From IMG/VR virus record IMGVR_UViG_3300041809_000928, positions 1 through 39,600 of that record: DNA of 39,600 nucleotides; one strand, given 5' to 3'. This document shows positions 1 to 9,800 of the stretch, one piece after another. Under the pieces are notes generated by a model. It was not told the DNA's origin. It saw only the letters and a list, made by a program, of their open reading frames with translations, and made no database searches. Position 1 is the stretch's first letter. Each line of letters begins with the position of its first letter. This DNA is from a virus. The translations under genes and the position numbers were made by a program.

Positions 1-1762
1 TTGCAGTTTCCACGCCCTCCGCTCGCGCAGTCTCCACCCCAACCGCAGCATCGGTATAGGCTGTCGTCGCCACTTTAGTGCTGTTATCGAGCGCAGCCCG
101 GGTTGTGGCCGTGGTGCCATTCGGCAGCGCTGGTGTCCCGCTGAGTCCCGCTGCTGCGGTTGCCGTAGCCGCATTGCCCCCAATATTAAGAGCCGCTGCC
201 GTGCCGGTTAAACCAGTACCAGGGCCAACAAATTTTGTGCTTGCTTCTATCGCAGTACCAGCCGCGATGGCGCCGGCGACGGTGATGCCGTTTGCGCCGT
301 CCGAGGAGAGTCCAGAAATGATCCCAGAGTTCTGCTGAAACATGGTGCGGTCATCCTGGATGCTGGTGATCGAACTCGCGCCGGCGACGACGGTTGCGAT
401 GGGAATGTCGCTGGTCGTGAACGCCGTAGTCTTCACCGCGGGTGCGCACGATGCGGCCGTGTTGAGGTAAATGTAGTTAGTCGTCGAGGCGGTAAGCGCC
501 AGCGCGGTAGCGGAGTAGTTTTCGATGGTACCGGCACAGTTTGCCGTTCCAGCCGTCAGAACAACGGAAAGGCCGCTTCCCGCGGTGGGCCAGAAGCCTG
601 GACCTACGCCCTGGACGTACTTTGCATTAGCAGGGAAGATAGGCGCGAGTTGCGTCTGCGGCTGAGCGCCCGTCGCGGCCTGGACCGTGATGCATTGACT
701 TGCCTGCGGTGCAGGACCATAGGTGGAGTTACCCGCCTGATTTGCCGCCACGCACACGGTTCCCGAGCCGGTGAAGGTCAACGTGCTGCCGGAAAGCGTA
801 CCTGGTCCCGACAGAACGCTGAATGTCACCGTAAGTCCAGAGGTGGCCGTGGCTGTCAGAGTGATCGGCGCGGCGCCGTAGGGTTCCGTCAACGGTGCGG
901 TAAAGCTGATGGTCTGACTCGGCAAGGTGACCACGATGCTCTGAGTGATTTCCGGAGCGGCGGCATAATTGGCGTTGCCCACCTGGTCAGCGGCGATCAC
1001 GATGGTTCCATTGCCGGTGATGGTCAACGTGTTACCCGCGATGGAGCCGGGACCGGAGAGAATGCTGAAGGTCACAGTCAGTCCGGAGCTGGCCGTCGCG
1101 GAAAGGGCAACAGGTGAAACGCCGTAGTATTCGGGCGATGCCGGCGCAACGAAATCGATGGTCTGCGACGCCTGAGTGACGACGACGCTTTGAGTAATCT
1201 CCGCAGCCGCCGCGTAGGAGCTATTGCCAGCCTGATCCGCTGCGACCACTATCGTTCCCACGCCGGTGACTGTCAGAACATAGCCGCTAACCGTGCCAGG
1301 TCCCGAAAGCACGCTGAAGACCACTGGATTGCCCGATCCACCGCCCGTAGCCACGAGCGTGATGGGCGAGACCCCATAAACCACAGGTGTGGTTGGTGCG
1401 GTGAAAGTAATGCCCTGCGCGGTCAGCGCGGGACCGACAACAATAGAATGGCTCACCGAAGGCGCGGGAGCGTAGGTAGTATTTCCGCTCTCAGTTGCGG
1501 TGATCGAGATTGTTCCAGTTCCAGTGACTGTGAGGGTGTTGCCGGAGAGCGTGCCAGGCCCGGAAGTCACCGTGAGGACGACAGGCTCGCCCGAAGCGCC
1601 GGGTGATGTGTAGAGCGTGATCGGCGCGCAGGGATAAGATGCGGGCGTTGCGGGAGCATTAAAGGTCAAGGTCTGCGGCGTCGTTCCAGCAAGCGCCACG
1701 GGTGACAACGCAAAAAGAAGAGCTGCAATGAAAGCGATAAGAACACCACGAAAAAACGTCAT
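1..1762 (-). CDS. tail fibre-like protein with signal peptide and four Ig-like repeats (3' end cut by window)
   Basis: The reading frame starts at ATG 1762-1760 after a strong GGAGG and stays open for 587 codons to the window edge. Residues 1-25 look like a Sec signal peptide: an arginine, a long hydrophobic stretch, and a possible cleavage after ALA. Residues about 30-109, 117-195, 199-278 and 282-361 are four tandem Ig-like repeats sharing cores such as SGPGTLSG and a following TGTGTI-like strand. The rest (about 370-587) is fibre-like, with a stretch DNSTKVATTAYTDAA typical of phage tail fibres. It is the last gene of the tail cluster seen here, where receptor-binding fibres usually lie. 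A secretion signal on a virion protein is odd, since fibres assemble in the cytoplasm. It may instead be an exported adhesin. Confidence 0.8.
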   Translation of the reverse strand, partial: MTFFRGVLIAFIAALLFALSPVALAGTTPQTLTFNAPATPASYPCAPITLYTSPGASGEPVVLTVTSGPGTLSGNTLTVTGTGTISITATESGNTTYAPAPSVSHSIVVGPALTAQGITFTAPTTPVVYGVSPITLVATGGGSGNPVVFSVLSGPGTVSGYVLTVTGVGTIVVAADQAGNSSYAAAAEITQSVVVTQASQTIDFVAPASPEYYGVSPVALSATASSGLTVTFSILSGPGSIAGNTLTITGNGTIVIAADQVGNANYAAAPEITQSIVVTLPSQTISFTAPLTEPYGAAPITLTATATSGLTVTFSVLSGPGTLSGSTLTFTGSGTVCVAANQAGNSTYGPAPQASQCITVQAATGAQPQTQLAPIFPANAKYVQGVGPGFWPTAGSGLSVVLTAGTANCAGTIENYSATALALTASTTNYIYLNTAASCAPAVKTTAFTTSDIPIATVVAGASSITSIQDDRTMFQQNSGIISGLSSDGANGITVAGAIAAGTAIEASTKFVGPGTGLTGTAAALNIGGNAATATAAAGLSGTPALPNGTTATTRAALDNSTKVATTAYTDAAVGVETARAEGVETA

Positions 1763-1777
1763 ATCAAACCTCCGGAG

Positions 1778-2146
1778 TTAAACGAACAAAAGCGCTTTGG
1801 CAGTGACGCCCGCATCGGACGCGATCAGGTTGAGATTGACGGCGTCGAACGAGACCAGGCAGATCTGGCCAAGCGAAGTCATCGTGATCGTGACAGCCTC
1901 GGGCGCGGCGCTGAGCCCGTGAGCCACAGTGAAGTTACCCGGCGCGGATGGGGCGAGCGCAACAGAACTCACCGACAGCGGAGCTGCGGGCGCGGGTGTC
2001 ACATTCACCCAGGCCGCGCCGTTGTCATACCAGGTGGCCTGGGTGTCGGTGGCGAAGTAAATGCGGCCCGCCATGCCGGCTGCGGGAATGGCAGCGTAGA
2101 GACCCGCCATGAGGACGCTTGAAAGGTTGATCGTCGGGGTTGCCAT
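1778..2146 (-). CDS. small tail-associated protein, 122 aa
   Basis: The start overlaps the stop of the upstream tail-tip gene as ATGA, so the two are probably translationally coupled. The segment GRIYFATDTQATWYDNGAAW (residues about 27-46) resembles short motifs found in phage tail fibre and neck-appendage proteins, where a small beta module ends in a Trp-Tyr turn. The C-terminal half has alternating hydrophobic residues suggesting beta strands. No catalytic motif is visible. Position between tail hub and fibre suggests an adaptor or fibre accessory protein; this is inferred from context only. Confidence 0.7.
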   Translation of the reverse strand: MATPTINLSSVLMAGLYAAIPAAGMAGRIYFATDTQATWYDNGAAWVNVTPAPAAPLSVSSVALAPSAPGNFTVAHGLSAAPEAVTITMTSLGQICLVSFDAVNLNLIASDAGVTAKALLFV

Positions 2147-5100
2147 CAGTCCTCCACGACGTAGATCACGTCGCCATTCAGGTAAATGTACTTGCCGGTG
2201 TCATCAGTCAGAATCGCTTCGCCTGGCGGTAGGCTCGAAGAAGGCGCGCCGAAAACCGTCACGGTTGCAGAGCCTTTAGCTGCCGGATCAGCCACGCTGG
2301 TCGCGGTGATGGTGTGAGCCCCCGCGAGGTTCGGTGCGTAGACGCCGGCGGCGCTGATGGTTCCCACGGTCACGTTGCCGCCCGCAATGCCGTCAACGCT
2401 CCAAACCACGTTGGGATTCGCGTTGCCGGTGATGGTGGCCGTAAATTGCAAAGAGCTGCCGGCTGCGATGGTTGCCGATGCGGGCGTAACTCGAACCAGT
2501 GTGGGCGCGGCCGAGCCAGGCGTGTGATAGATGCCGAAGACATCGGCAGTGCCGGGCCACACGTCTCCGGAGCCATCCTGAAAATAAATGTGAACGATGT
2601 TATCGGAATCGAGATAGCATCCGCCGATGCCCTGGGCGTGAGCGGAGCCATTTTCCGGCAGGCCGTTGTGCGAGCCTATATTCACTTCGAGCGTCGATCC
2701 GTCTCCCGCGGATGCGGGCAGCTCAAAGGTTGCGCCGTTGGCCATGTTCAGTGCACATCCCGCGCCGAAGATCGTCCCGTCGGTGAGCGTGATCTCCATC
2801 CAGGTGCTACCGCCGAGCGCTTGCGTGGTGACTGTGCCCATGTTGTTTTTCCACGCAAAAACCAAAACGGAGGCGTTGCCATACCAGTGATTGCCGGAGC
2901 CGTCGGTGATGTCGTAATGCACTACCATGTCAGCATCAACATACGCACCCATCAGGTGCGCCACGTTGCTGCCGCTCGTCGGTCCGTCGTGCATGTCGGC
3001 GACGGCAAAGCACTGCGCGCTGGTGAAGCCGGCAGGCAGCACAACGGCATCGCCGTTCGCAAGAATCCCCTGGCCGAAGAGAATGACCTCACCGCCTGGC
3101 AGCGTCAGTTCGAGCCAGGTCATTACGTTGCTTGTGGTGGGCGCATCAGGGCTGAGCCAGGCAAGCGCGGCATAGTTCACATCACCGCCCCACTCCATCC
3201 CCTCCCAGTCGCGGTATTCCAACGTCAATAGATTCGCCGCATCAACGGCGCAAAGCACGATGGCGCTGGCGGAGTGATCGTTGCCCGGAACGCTTGAGCC
3301 TGCGGCGGACGCCCAGGCCAAAAGGTTGTTTGGCGGAAAGCCCGACGCCGGCAACTGAAACGCCTGGCCGCTGGGGAGCTGCCCGCTGAAGAATACAAAG
3401 CTGCCGCCATTCGCGAGAGGAATGCTGGTGTAGTTGCTGTCATTGCCCGGATCGCTGCCCGGCACTGACTGCCAGCCCGCCTGCAACGGATCGCTGGTGT
3501 CGTACATAACCGCTTCGTTGTACGGCCCGAGCGGAAACTCAATCTCGCCGCTGCTCTCTTCGGGCTTGAGCGCGATCGAGCCGCCGGAGCCCGAGGCTTG
3601 CGCTGTTGGAGGACAGAAGATGAGCGGCTCAAGCACCTCATATTCGCCGGCGTATTGAAAATCCAGCGTGGGATCGACGGTAACGTGATCGCCGGGTCGC
3701 ACGGCGCAGGCCAGATTGCCGTAGATGTCTTTAGCGAACATCGACGTGCGCAGCTTGGCGCAGGGCGGCGTGACATAGGGAGTCTGGTCGATCCCCAACA
3801 GACGGTCGCGCTCATACATCGTGAGGCGGCTGGCCTGATCCCATGTTGTGGTGGCAAAGTCGAGAGTCTGTTTTACCTTGTTGCGCTGGCGCGGAATGCC
3901 CAGTCCCACTGCGCCACGCGCAAGCATGTTGGTCTTATGCCAGAACTCCGGCGTGCGCTCTTTAAAGCGCGAATAGAGCAGTCCGCATCCGCCCACCATG
4001 CCAACGCTATCGGGATAATTCGAGCCTTTGGGCACGAGCACGAACGTAGTAGGATCGACCTCTTGCGGCGTGCCTTCGTTTTCGACGGCCGGGACACTGT
4101 AAACTTCCCACTGCCCGTCGTAAGTGGTGTTGGTGCCACCGATCGCAATCCAGTCATCGGCCTCGAAGGGATGCGGCTCAGTAGTGGTCACTGTTGGCCG
4201 CTGGCCCGCGCCGCAGGTGATCGATTCGATATAGCTGCACAGTGGCACCAGCAGCTCGCGGAAGTTGGCGATATAGCGGTTGGCGCTCTTGTGCAGCGCC
4301 TGGTCGCTCGCATCCCACGAGCCCGGCAGAATGTTTGCGCGGCTGAAGGTGAAGACGCTCGGCCGAGGCATGTCGCAATTGAGCGAGATCTTGCCGGCGT
4401 ATTCAGATGAGAAGCTCCGGCAGCACAGAAGAATCTGTTCGAGGCACGCCTGCAGCGTGGTTTGCGAACTGAAGGAATAGCTGCCGGCGAAGCGCGGACG
4501 GCCGTTGGCCAGGAACTCGTCACAGTACTGCGCGGTCTGATAGATCGATCCCCAGTCAAAGCGGTTCTTCACCGCGGTGGAGAGCGCATCCGGGCCGACA
4601 TCGAGCGTGAGGCCGTAATCGGGCATCAGCTTGCGGCGCAGCAGCACATCCACGAAATGCCAGACAGGATTGGTTGTGAAGGCGTAGCCGGTCTGATTGC
4701 CCTCGTCGTCGAAGAGGCGGCATTTCAAGGCGCGCCACATGCCGATCGGCGCGATGTCAGTCCACTGCGTTGGATCATTGCCGTTATTGCTTGTCTGGTT
4801 GACAATGGGCTGCTTGCGCATCAGCGTGTAGTAGGCGATGCGCGAGAAAGCCAGCGGCTGAATGGCGGGCGGGAAGAGCGGCCACAGGACATCGACGTTC
4901 TGATCCGGGCCGGTGGAAGACGGCGTAAGCGGCGCATAGAGCGGAGAGTCGCAACCGCTGTGAAAATTGAAAACGAAGCCTTCAGGATTGTCGAGCGCCT
5001 TCAGCCAGTTGAAGCCGTAGGTGCGGATCTGATTGGTCGAGGGCGCGTTGCCGCCCATCCAGACGAGCAGATCGTTGATCCACAGTGAAATAGGACCGTC

Positions 5101-5286
5101 CCATTCGCCGTGACCCAGCAGCCAGATCCCGAGGCGCGTATAGAGGTTGACCGAATCGCCGGTGTTCTGGAGCATGTAATACGCGTGGCGCTTGCCCGTT
5201 ACCCAGGCGTAGCCATAGGTCAGCGCTATCGGAGTCCCCGTGGTCTCGCTGGCGGAGCTGGTCGCTGTTGTGGAGGCATTCGCCAT
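2146..5286 (-). CDS. tail tip / central hub protein with three tandem modules and a C-terminal Ig-like domain
   Basis: At 1046 residues it is the largest protein after the tape measure and lies at the place of the lambda J or GTA host-specificity protein. Residues 1-600 carry the hub part (for example residues from about 20, TPIALTYGYAWVTGKRHAYY). Residues about 619-712, 722-820 and 827-925 are three related modules. Each opens with a strand like TWLELTLPGG, passes a segment with a conserved PASG/PAGF/PASA turn, and ends in a D-x-x-G-x-x-W-type strand. Residues about 925-1010 form a BIG2-like Ig domain (TPASATIAAGSSLQFTATI). Its start overlaps the upstream stop (TAATG). The modules and the Ig domain are likely surface- or glycan-binding parts at the tail tip. 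Confidence 0.82.
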   Translation of the reverse strand: MANASTTATSSASETTGTPIALTYGYAWVTGKRHAYYMLQNTGDSVNLYTRLGIWLLGHGEWDGPISLWINDLLVWMGGNAPSTNQIRTYGFNWLKALDNPEGFVFNFHSGCDSPLYAPLTPSSTGPDQNVDVLWPLFPPAIQPLAFSRIAYYTLMRKQPIVNQTSNNGNDPTQWTDIAPIGMWRALKCRLFDDEGNQTGYAFTTNPVWHFVDVLLRRKLMPDYGLTLDVGPDALSTAVKNRFDWGSIYQTAQYCDEFLANGRPRFAGSYSFSSQTTLQACLEQILLCCRSFSSEYAGKISLNCDMPRPSVFTFSRANILPGSWDASDQALHKSANRYIANFRELLVPLCSYIESITCGAGQRPTVTTTEPHPFEADDWIAIGGTNTTYDGQWEVYSVPAVENEGTPQEVDPTTFVLVPKGSNYPDSVGMVGGCGLLYSRFKERTPEFWHKTNMLARGAVGLGIPRQRNKVKQTLDFATTTWDQASRLTMYERDRLLGIDQTPYVTPPCAKLRTSMFAKDIYGNLACAVRPGDHVTVDPTLDFQYAGEYEVLEPLIFCPPTAQASGSGGSIALKPEESSGEIEFPLGPYNEAVMYDTSDPLQAGWQSVPGSDPGNDSNYTSIPLANGGSFVFFSGQLPSGQAFQLPASGFPPNNLLAWASAAGSSVPGNDHSASAIVLCAVDAANLLTLEYRDWEGMEWGGDVNYAALAWLSPDAPTTSNVMTWLELTLPGGEVILFGQGILANGDAVVLPAGFTSAQCFAVADMHDGPTSGSNVAHLMGAYVDADMVVHYDITDGSGNHWYGNASVLVFAWKNNMGTVTTQALGGSTWMEITLTDGTIFGAGCALNMANGATFELPASAGDGSTLEVNIGSHNGLPENGSAHAQGIGGCYLDSDNIVHIYFQDGSGDVWPGTADVFGIYHTPGSAAPTLVRVTPASATIAAGSSLQFTATITGNANPNVVWSVDGIAGGNVTVGTISAAGVYAPNLAGAHTITATSVADPAAKGSATVTVFGAPSSSLPPGEAILTDDTGKYIYLNGDVIYVVED

Positions 5287-5999
5287 TAGATTGTGCGCCT
5301 CCGGTTGGTCACGTTCAGCGCGGTATTCGCGCTGGTCTCGCCGAAGTTGGTCTCGTAGTTATTCATCACGCACATGATGCGGCTCAACGATTGGCAGGTC
5401 TGATAGCTGTAATTGCATTCGGTCGGCCCCTGCGCGCCACAGCGGACGCCGCCCCATTGGAGCTGGCAGGTTTCGCAATAGATTTCGAGCGGTGTGTCAT
5501 CCTGCGATGGATTCAGCAGTTGACTGCCCTTCAACTTCGCGGTCTCCGCATCCGCATCGTCGATGCTGAGCGTGCCATGCACCTCGATCCACGCGGCCGC
5601 CGCATCCGGCTGCCAGCAGCGATAAACGAAGAACGCGCCTTCCAATGCGCTGCTGCGGGCGATACGTTCAAAGTCGCGGCTGAGCGTATCGCCACTGAGG
5701 TTCTGCAGCACGAATGCTCCAGTGTCCGTCACCAGCGAGCGATGAAAGCTGATCTGCGGAACGCTCAGCAGCCAGGGCTTGTATTGCGTGAGGACTGGTG
5801 GAGGCGGCGTCCAGGTTGAAAGCGGTGCGCCGTAAGTGGGGAGCGGCGGTGCCGCGGTGATGGCGTTTGGAACGCGGATCTTCCGGTCAGCCCAGTAATA
5901 AAGGTTGCCATTGATGTCGCACACGTCGAGCAGATTGACGGGCGCCACGCCGGTGAATGCACCGCCGGTGGCGAGCAGAGGAGGAGCAAGGTTAATCAC
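5286..5999 (-). CDS. minor tail protein, lambda L / DUF2163-like, cysteine cluster
   Basis: The 237-residue protein has nearly the length of lambda gpL (232) and the same place between the distal tail gene and the large hub gene. Its C-terminal part carries Cys175, Cys178, Cys187, Cys195, Cys202 and Cys210. Lambda gpL binds an iron-sulfur cluster through four cysteines in its C-terminal domain, and the GTA gp13 (DUF2163) family is comparable. I infer a metal or Fe-S cluster here. The start is GTG at 5999, overlapping the upstream stop as GTGA, with a GGAGGTGAT ribosome site inside the end of the upstream gene. No K-like NlpC/P60 peptidase gene follows, unlike lambda and GTA. Confidence 0.75.
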   Translation of the reverse strand: MINLAPPLLATGGAFTGVAPVNLLDVCDINGNLYYWADRKIRVPNAITAAPPLPTYGAPLSTWTPPPPVLTQYKPWLLSVPQISFHRSLVTDTGAFVLQNLSGDTLSRDFERIARSSALEGAFFVYRCWQPDAAAAWIEVHGTLSIDDADAETAKLKGSQLLNPSQDDTPLEIYCETCQLQWGGVRCGAQGPTECNYSYQTCQSLSRIMCVMNNYETNFGETSANTALNVTNRRRTI

Positions 6000-6853
6000 C
6001 TCATCACCTCCAGCGCGTACCAGCTCACGGCAGCGCCCGTGGCGGCTACGTTCTTTGTGCCGGCGCAGACCACCTGGACGCGGTGAATATCCAGCGGCAT
6101 ATTCTGCTGCGCAACCACGATCTGCGGTCCGATGTCGGCGGCGTTGTAGAGATCGATTGTTTCCAACTCCACGCCGTCAACGAAGATCTGCGCCTGGCCA
6201 AACTCGGGACCTTTGAGCATATAAAGCCGGAAGCCGTAGCCGCGGTATTCGTAGCAGGCCCAGTCGCCGGCGGTACCGGGATCGTCCATGGTGACGTATG
6301 GCGTTCCCGCCACAGCCAGGCTCACATGCTCCGTGCCCTGCGCGCCAACACCGGATACGCGCGCCGTCTGTGTCCACGCGCCGCTGGTGGCCAGCTTCTG
6401 ATCGCCGAAGTCGTTGGTGACGAAAAATGCGATCGCATCGTCGGCCCAGTCGCTGGGGAACGCAACCATCTGCTGCTGCGGGATCTCCTCGAAGGTCACA
6501 TTCTGTACGTCCCATTTGTTATTGGCGGTTTCGGTAGGGACTACTTCTGTTGTGAAGCGGCCGACGTACTGACGGCCTCCGCCGTCCCAGTCGATAATGG
6601 TGAAGAAGCCGTCCTCATATTGCTCGTAATACCACTTGAGCTTCTGCACGCAAGCCAAGGTGCGCCCCAGCCAACTGAACTGAAAGACGTGTCCGGTGTT
6701 CTGCGTCTCGCGCGTCCAGGGAGTGCCGCCCACAGCCTTTTTGTGCAGTTGCGTGATGGCGCGCTTGCGCGTGAATCCGTAAGAAGGATTCATTGAGTCG
6801 CCCAGCGCGGCGTTCCAGCCCTCAGTCGGATTCAGAATGTCTGTGGCCGGCAT
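5996..6853 (-). CDS. distal tail protein with extra C-terminal beta domain
   Basis: It follows directly after the tape measure gene (ATGA overlap), the position of lambda M or of the distal tail protein. Residues 1 to about 145 look like the tail part: aromatic-rich, with LKWYYEQYEDGFFTIIDWDG at about 78-97. From about residue 155 the protein changes to a glycine-rich beta pattern (FFVTNDFGDQKLATSGAWTQ) that resembles a jelly-roll, carbohydrate-binding type module. The total of 285 residues is much longer than lambda gpM, fitting an added domain. Role inferred: ring at the tail end that joins tube to hub, with possible glycan contact. The C-terminal assignment is from pattern only. Confidence 0.7.
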   Translation of the reverse strand: MPATDILNPTEGWNAALGDSMNPSYGFTRKRAITQLHKKAVGGTPWTRETQNTGHVFQFSWLGRTLACVQKLKWYYEQYEDGFFTIIDWDGGGRQYVGRFTTEVVPTETANNKWDVQNVTFEEIPQQQMVAFPSDWADDAIAFFVTNDFGDQKLATSGAWTQTARVSGVGAQGTEHVSLAVAGTPYVTMDDPGTAGDWACYEYRGYGFRLYMLKGPEFGQAQIFVDGVELETIDLYNAADIGPQIVVAQQNMPLDIHRVQVVCAGTKNVAATGAAVSWYALEVMR

Positions 6854-9800
6854 CAGTTCATCCCTCCGCCCGAGTTCTCCGCGTAGCTGTCATTCACGGC
6901 CGAGCGGATCTGATGCTTATATTTGTCTAGGAACTGCGAGACGCCCTTCGCATCGATGGCGTGGATGTTCATATTCATCGTCCGATCGCCGCCGCCGGAG
7001 CCGCGCCGCGCATCGCTCGATTGCATCGCCCTCTGGTAGCTGGCATGGACCGCGCTCAAGGAAGCTCCGGACTCGACGGCGCGCGTGATGCGCTCATTCT
7101 GATCGGAAGGCATCACCCGCTCCTTGTCATGGAGCAGCGCATATCCAGTGCCAGGCACAGAGTCGGTGCCGAAGGCATATTGCGCAACGCTCGATGTGTA
7201 CTGGCTGCGCCCGGCTTTTTGCTCTGCCGTGAGCTTGCCCATGAACTGCAGGATCTCGGGCTTGATGGTGTTGTTGTAATAGCGGGTGTCGGCCGCCCCC
7301 ATCTTTTTCGTCGTTTTCTCGGCTTCCATTTCCAGGCTCTGACCATCCGAGAAGGCATCCATATAGTTCATGCCGCCCGAATGGAAGGCCGCGAGGTCGC
7401 TGGCGATGCGTGGCTTCACAGTTTTCTTGTCGTATTCAACGGCAGCATGGCTGGTGCCGATGGCTCCGATCACCGCACCGGCCGCCGCGCCAACTGCCGC
7501 GCCCATCGGCCCTGCAATTGCCATGCCCAATTCCGCACCACTTGCCGCGCCTTTCAGGCCGCCGCTTATGCCGCCGCCGCTTTCATGCGCGCCCCAGACA
7601 CCCATGGCGCCCTGAGCCGCACCGGTTACGTTCCCTTGGGTAAAGCCGTCGCTCGTCATCGAGCCGTTATCGCCGGACTTGCCGTTTTTGTCGGCTCCGC
7701 TTTTGTCATCCGACGATCCCTTCCCGCCTTGACTGCCTCCTCCGCTGAAATCATTAGCAAGCTGTTTTGTGAGGCTGACTCCCTGCGATACGTCGCCGAT
7801 TGCGCCGCGAGCCTGGTCGCGTTTTGTCGGCCCCACTCCCCCACCAGGCGCAGAGAGACTCGAAGCGACGGCGGCTGCGCTACTCATGCCCGCGCCGCCG
7901 GTGATCGAGCCCTTTCCGCTCGCGGACGAAGCTCCGGTCGACGCGGAAGAACCGCCTGTGCCGAAGCCGCCAGTTGCGCCGGTAGCTCCAGGCGCAAGCA
8001 GTGTTGTGCTGCCACCAGGCCCTACGCCACCCGCGCCACCGCCGGAGATCGATGCGCTGCCGATGTGGATGGTGGCCGATGAAATGCTGAATGCCTTTTC
8101 CGCCGCTCCATGGCCTCCGCGCATTTCTGCCTTCGCGTCCGCACCCGCGCCGGGTATCTTGTCCTTTTTACCGAAGCCGAAGCCGGAGATAATATCCCCG
8201 AAGCGGCCGCCTGCGCCACCTTTGGAGTCCGTCCCCGCGCCGCTCTTGGCTCCCATGAAATGCTGAAACAGCGATGCGGACGCTTCGCCCGCCGCCTTAT
8301 CGCCCAGCTTTGCGAAGTATTTTCCCGGATGCTCCATGCCTTCGAAGAATGACGTGAACTCGCCGGCCATCTTTTTGCGCGCTTCGGTTGCGGCCTCGAC
8401 CATCTCCGCGTTGGCTGTCTCCTGCGCAGCGGCTACGCGCCGGTTGTAATCGTCCTGCGAAATCTCCTGAGCGTTCAGCTCTTCGAGATATTTTTGTTTG
8501 CGCTCCTGCAGCTCTGTCTGGATCGCGGCGGTCTTCTGTTTTTCAGCCGAGAGAAATTTGGCGCGCGCCTGCGCTTCAAGCTGCTCGGTTTCCTGTGCGT
8601 TCTTTTTCGCTAATTCCCCGCGCTGACTATCCGCGCCTTTATCAACCGTTGCGGTCACCTGCTCCAGAAGCCGCTTGCCCTCCGCCTGGTCGGTCGTGAG
8701 CGGTCCAATTTTTGGGGCTACTCCATATTCCTTCTGGATTTTTTCCCGCCACGCATCGATTTGCTTCACTGCCTCGGCGTTGATGCGCGCGAAGCCGGAG
8801 ATCTGGTGCGCGGCGGATTCGTCCGAGATTGCATTGATCTCGACGGCCATCGTGCGCTTGCTTTCAAGAACCTCAGCATCGGTCTCGCGGCCGATGGCGG
8901 CAACGCGCCGTGCGCGATTTGCATCGTCGAGGTTCGGATCGGCGTTGATGTCGGCAACGCGGTTTGCGCCCTCTGCCCGCGTCTTTGCGATACCCGTCAA
9001 GCCGGCCAGCGAGGCCTGACGCTCGATCTTTTCGGTTTCTCGGCCTTCATCTTCCAGACGCCGCATCTCTTCGGCGTGAAACTTGGCATGGATGGCATTC
9101 CGCGCGGCCGTCGAGTCCATATCCTTGCTCTTCAGCTCAGCGATTGCGGCCGCTTCCTGAGCCTTGTAAAGAGCAATGCCGCGCAGCCCGGCCTCTAAAG
9201 CCTGCTCGCGGAGATGCATCAGCTCCAACGCGTGCTCGCGATCCGTCTCAAATTGCCGCGCTTGTAGCTCGGCAGCGGCGTGTGCCTTTGCGTCAGCGTT
9301 TTCAGCGTTTCCAGTATCTGGAGAAACGACGACAGCCTCTCTGTAGCCTTTATCTCCCGGTTTGAGGCCCTTGTTATTGATCCCTCGATTCGCGATCTCC
9401 GCGAGCGCCTGCGCCCTCTTGATTGCGAATTGCTGATCTTCATCCGCTTTTTTGTTCTCGGCATCCTGAGCCACGCGGGCTTTGGCGATGCCTGTCACCT
9501 TCGCTTCGCTGATCAGCTTGTTGTCTTCAATCTGCTGAAGATTTTTTCTGTGGGTATCCTCGATCAGCTTCAGACGAGTCGTATCGAGGCCACCCTGCGC
9601 GGTGTTCTGTGCATTAGCATCGGAGACGCCGAAATGCTCAGGCGTCTTGGCTCCGAACAGATGCGCGATTTTGTAGATCCCGGGAGTGGCAAATTGCGAG
9701 CCGCTCGGCCCCATATCAGCCTTCGGGGAATTGATCTTTTTCTGATTGAGCCGATCAAGTTCCTGGTTTGCCTTGATGAGGTCCGCATTGAGCTGATCGA

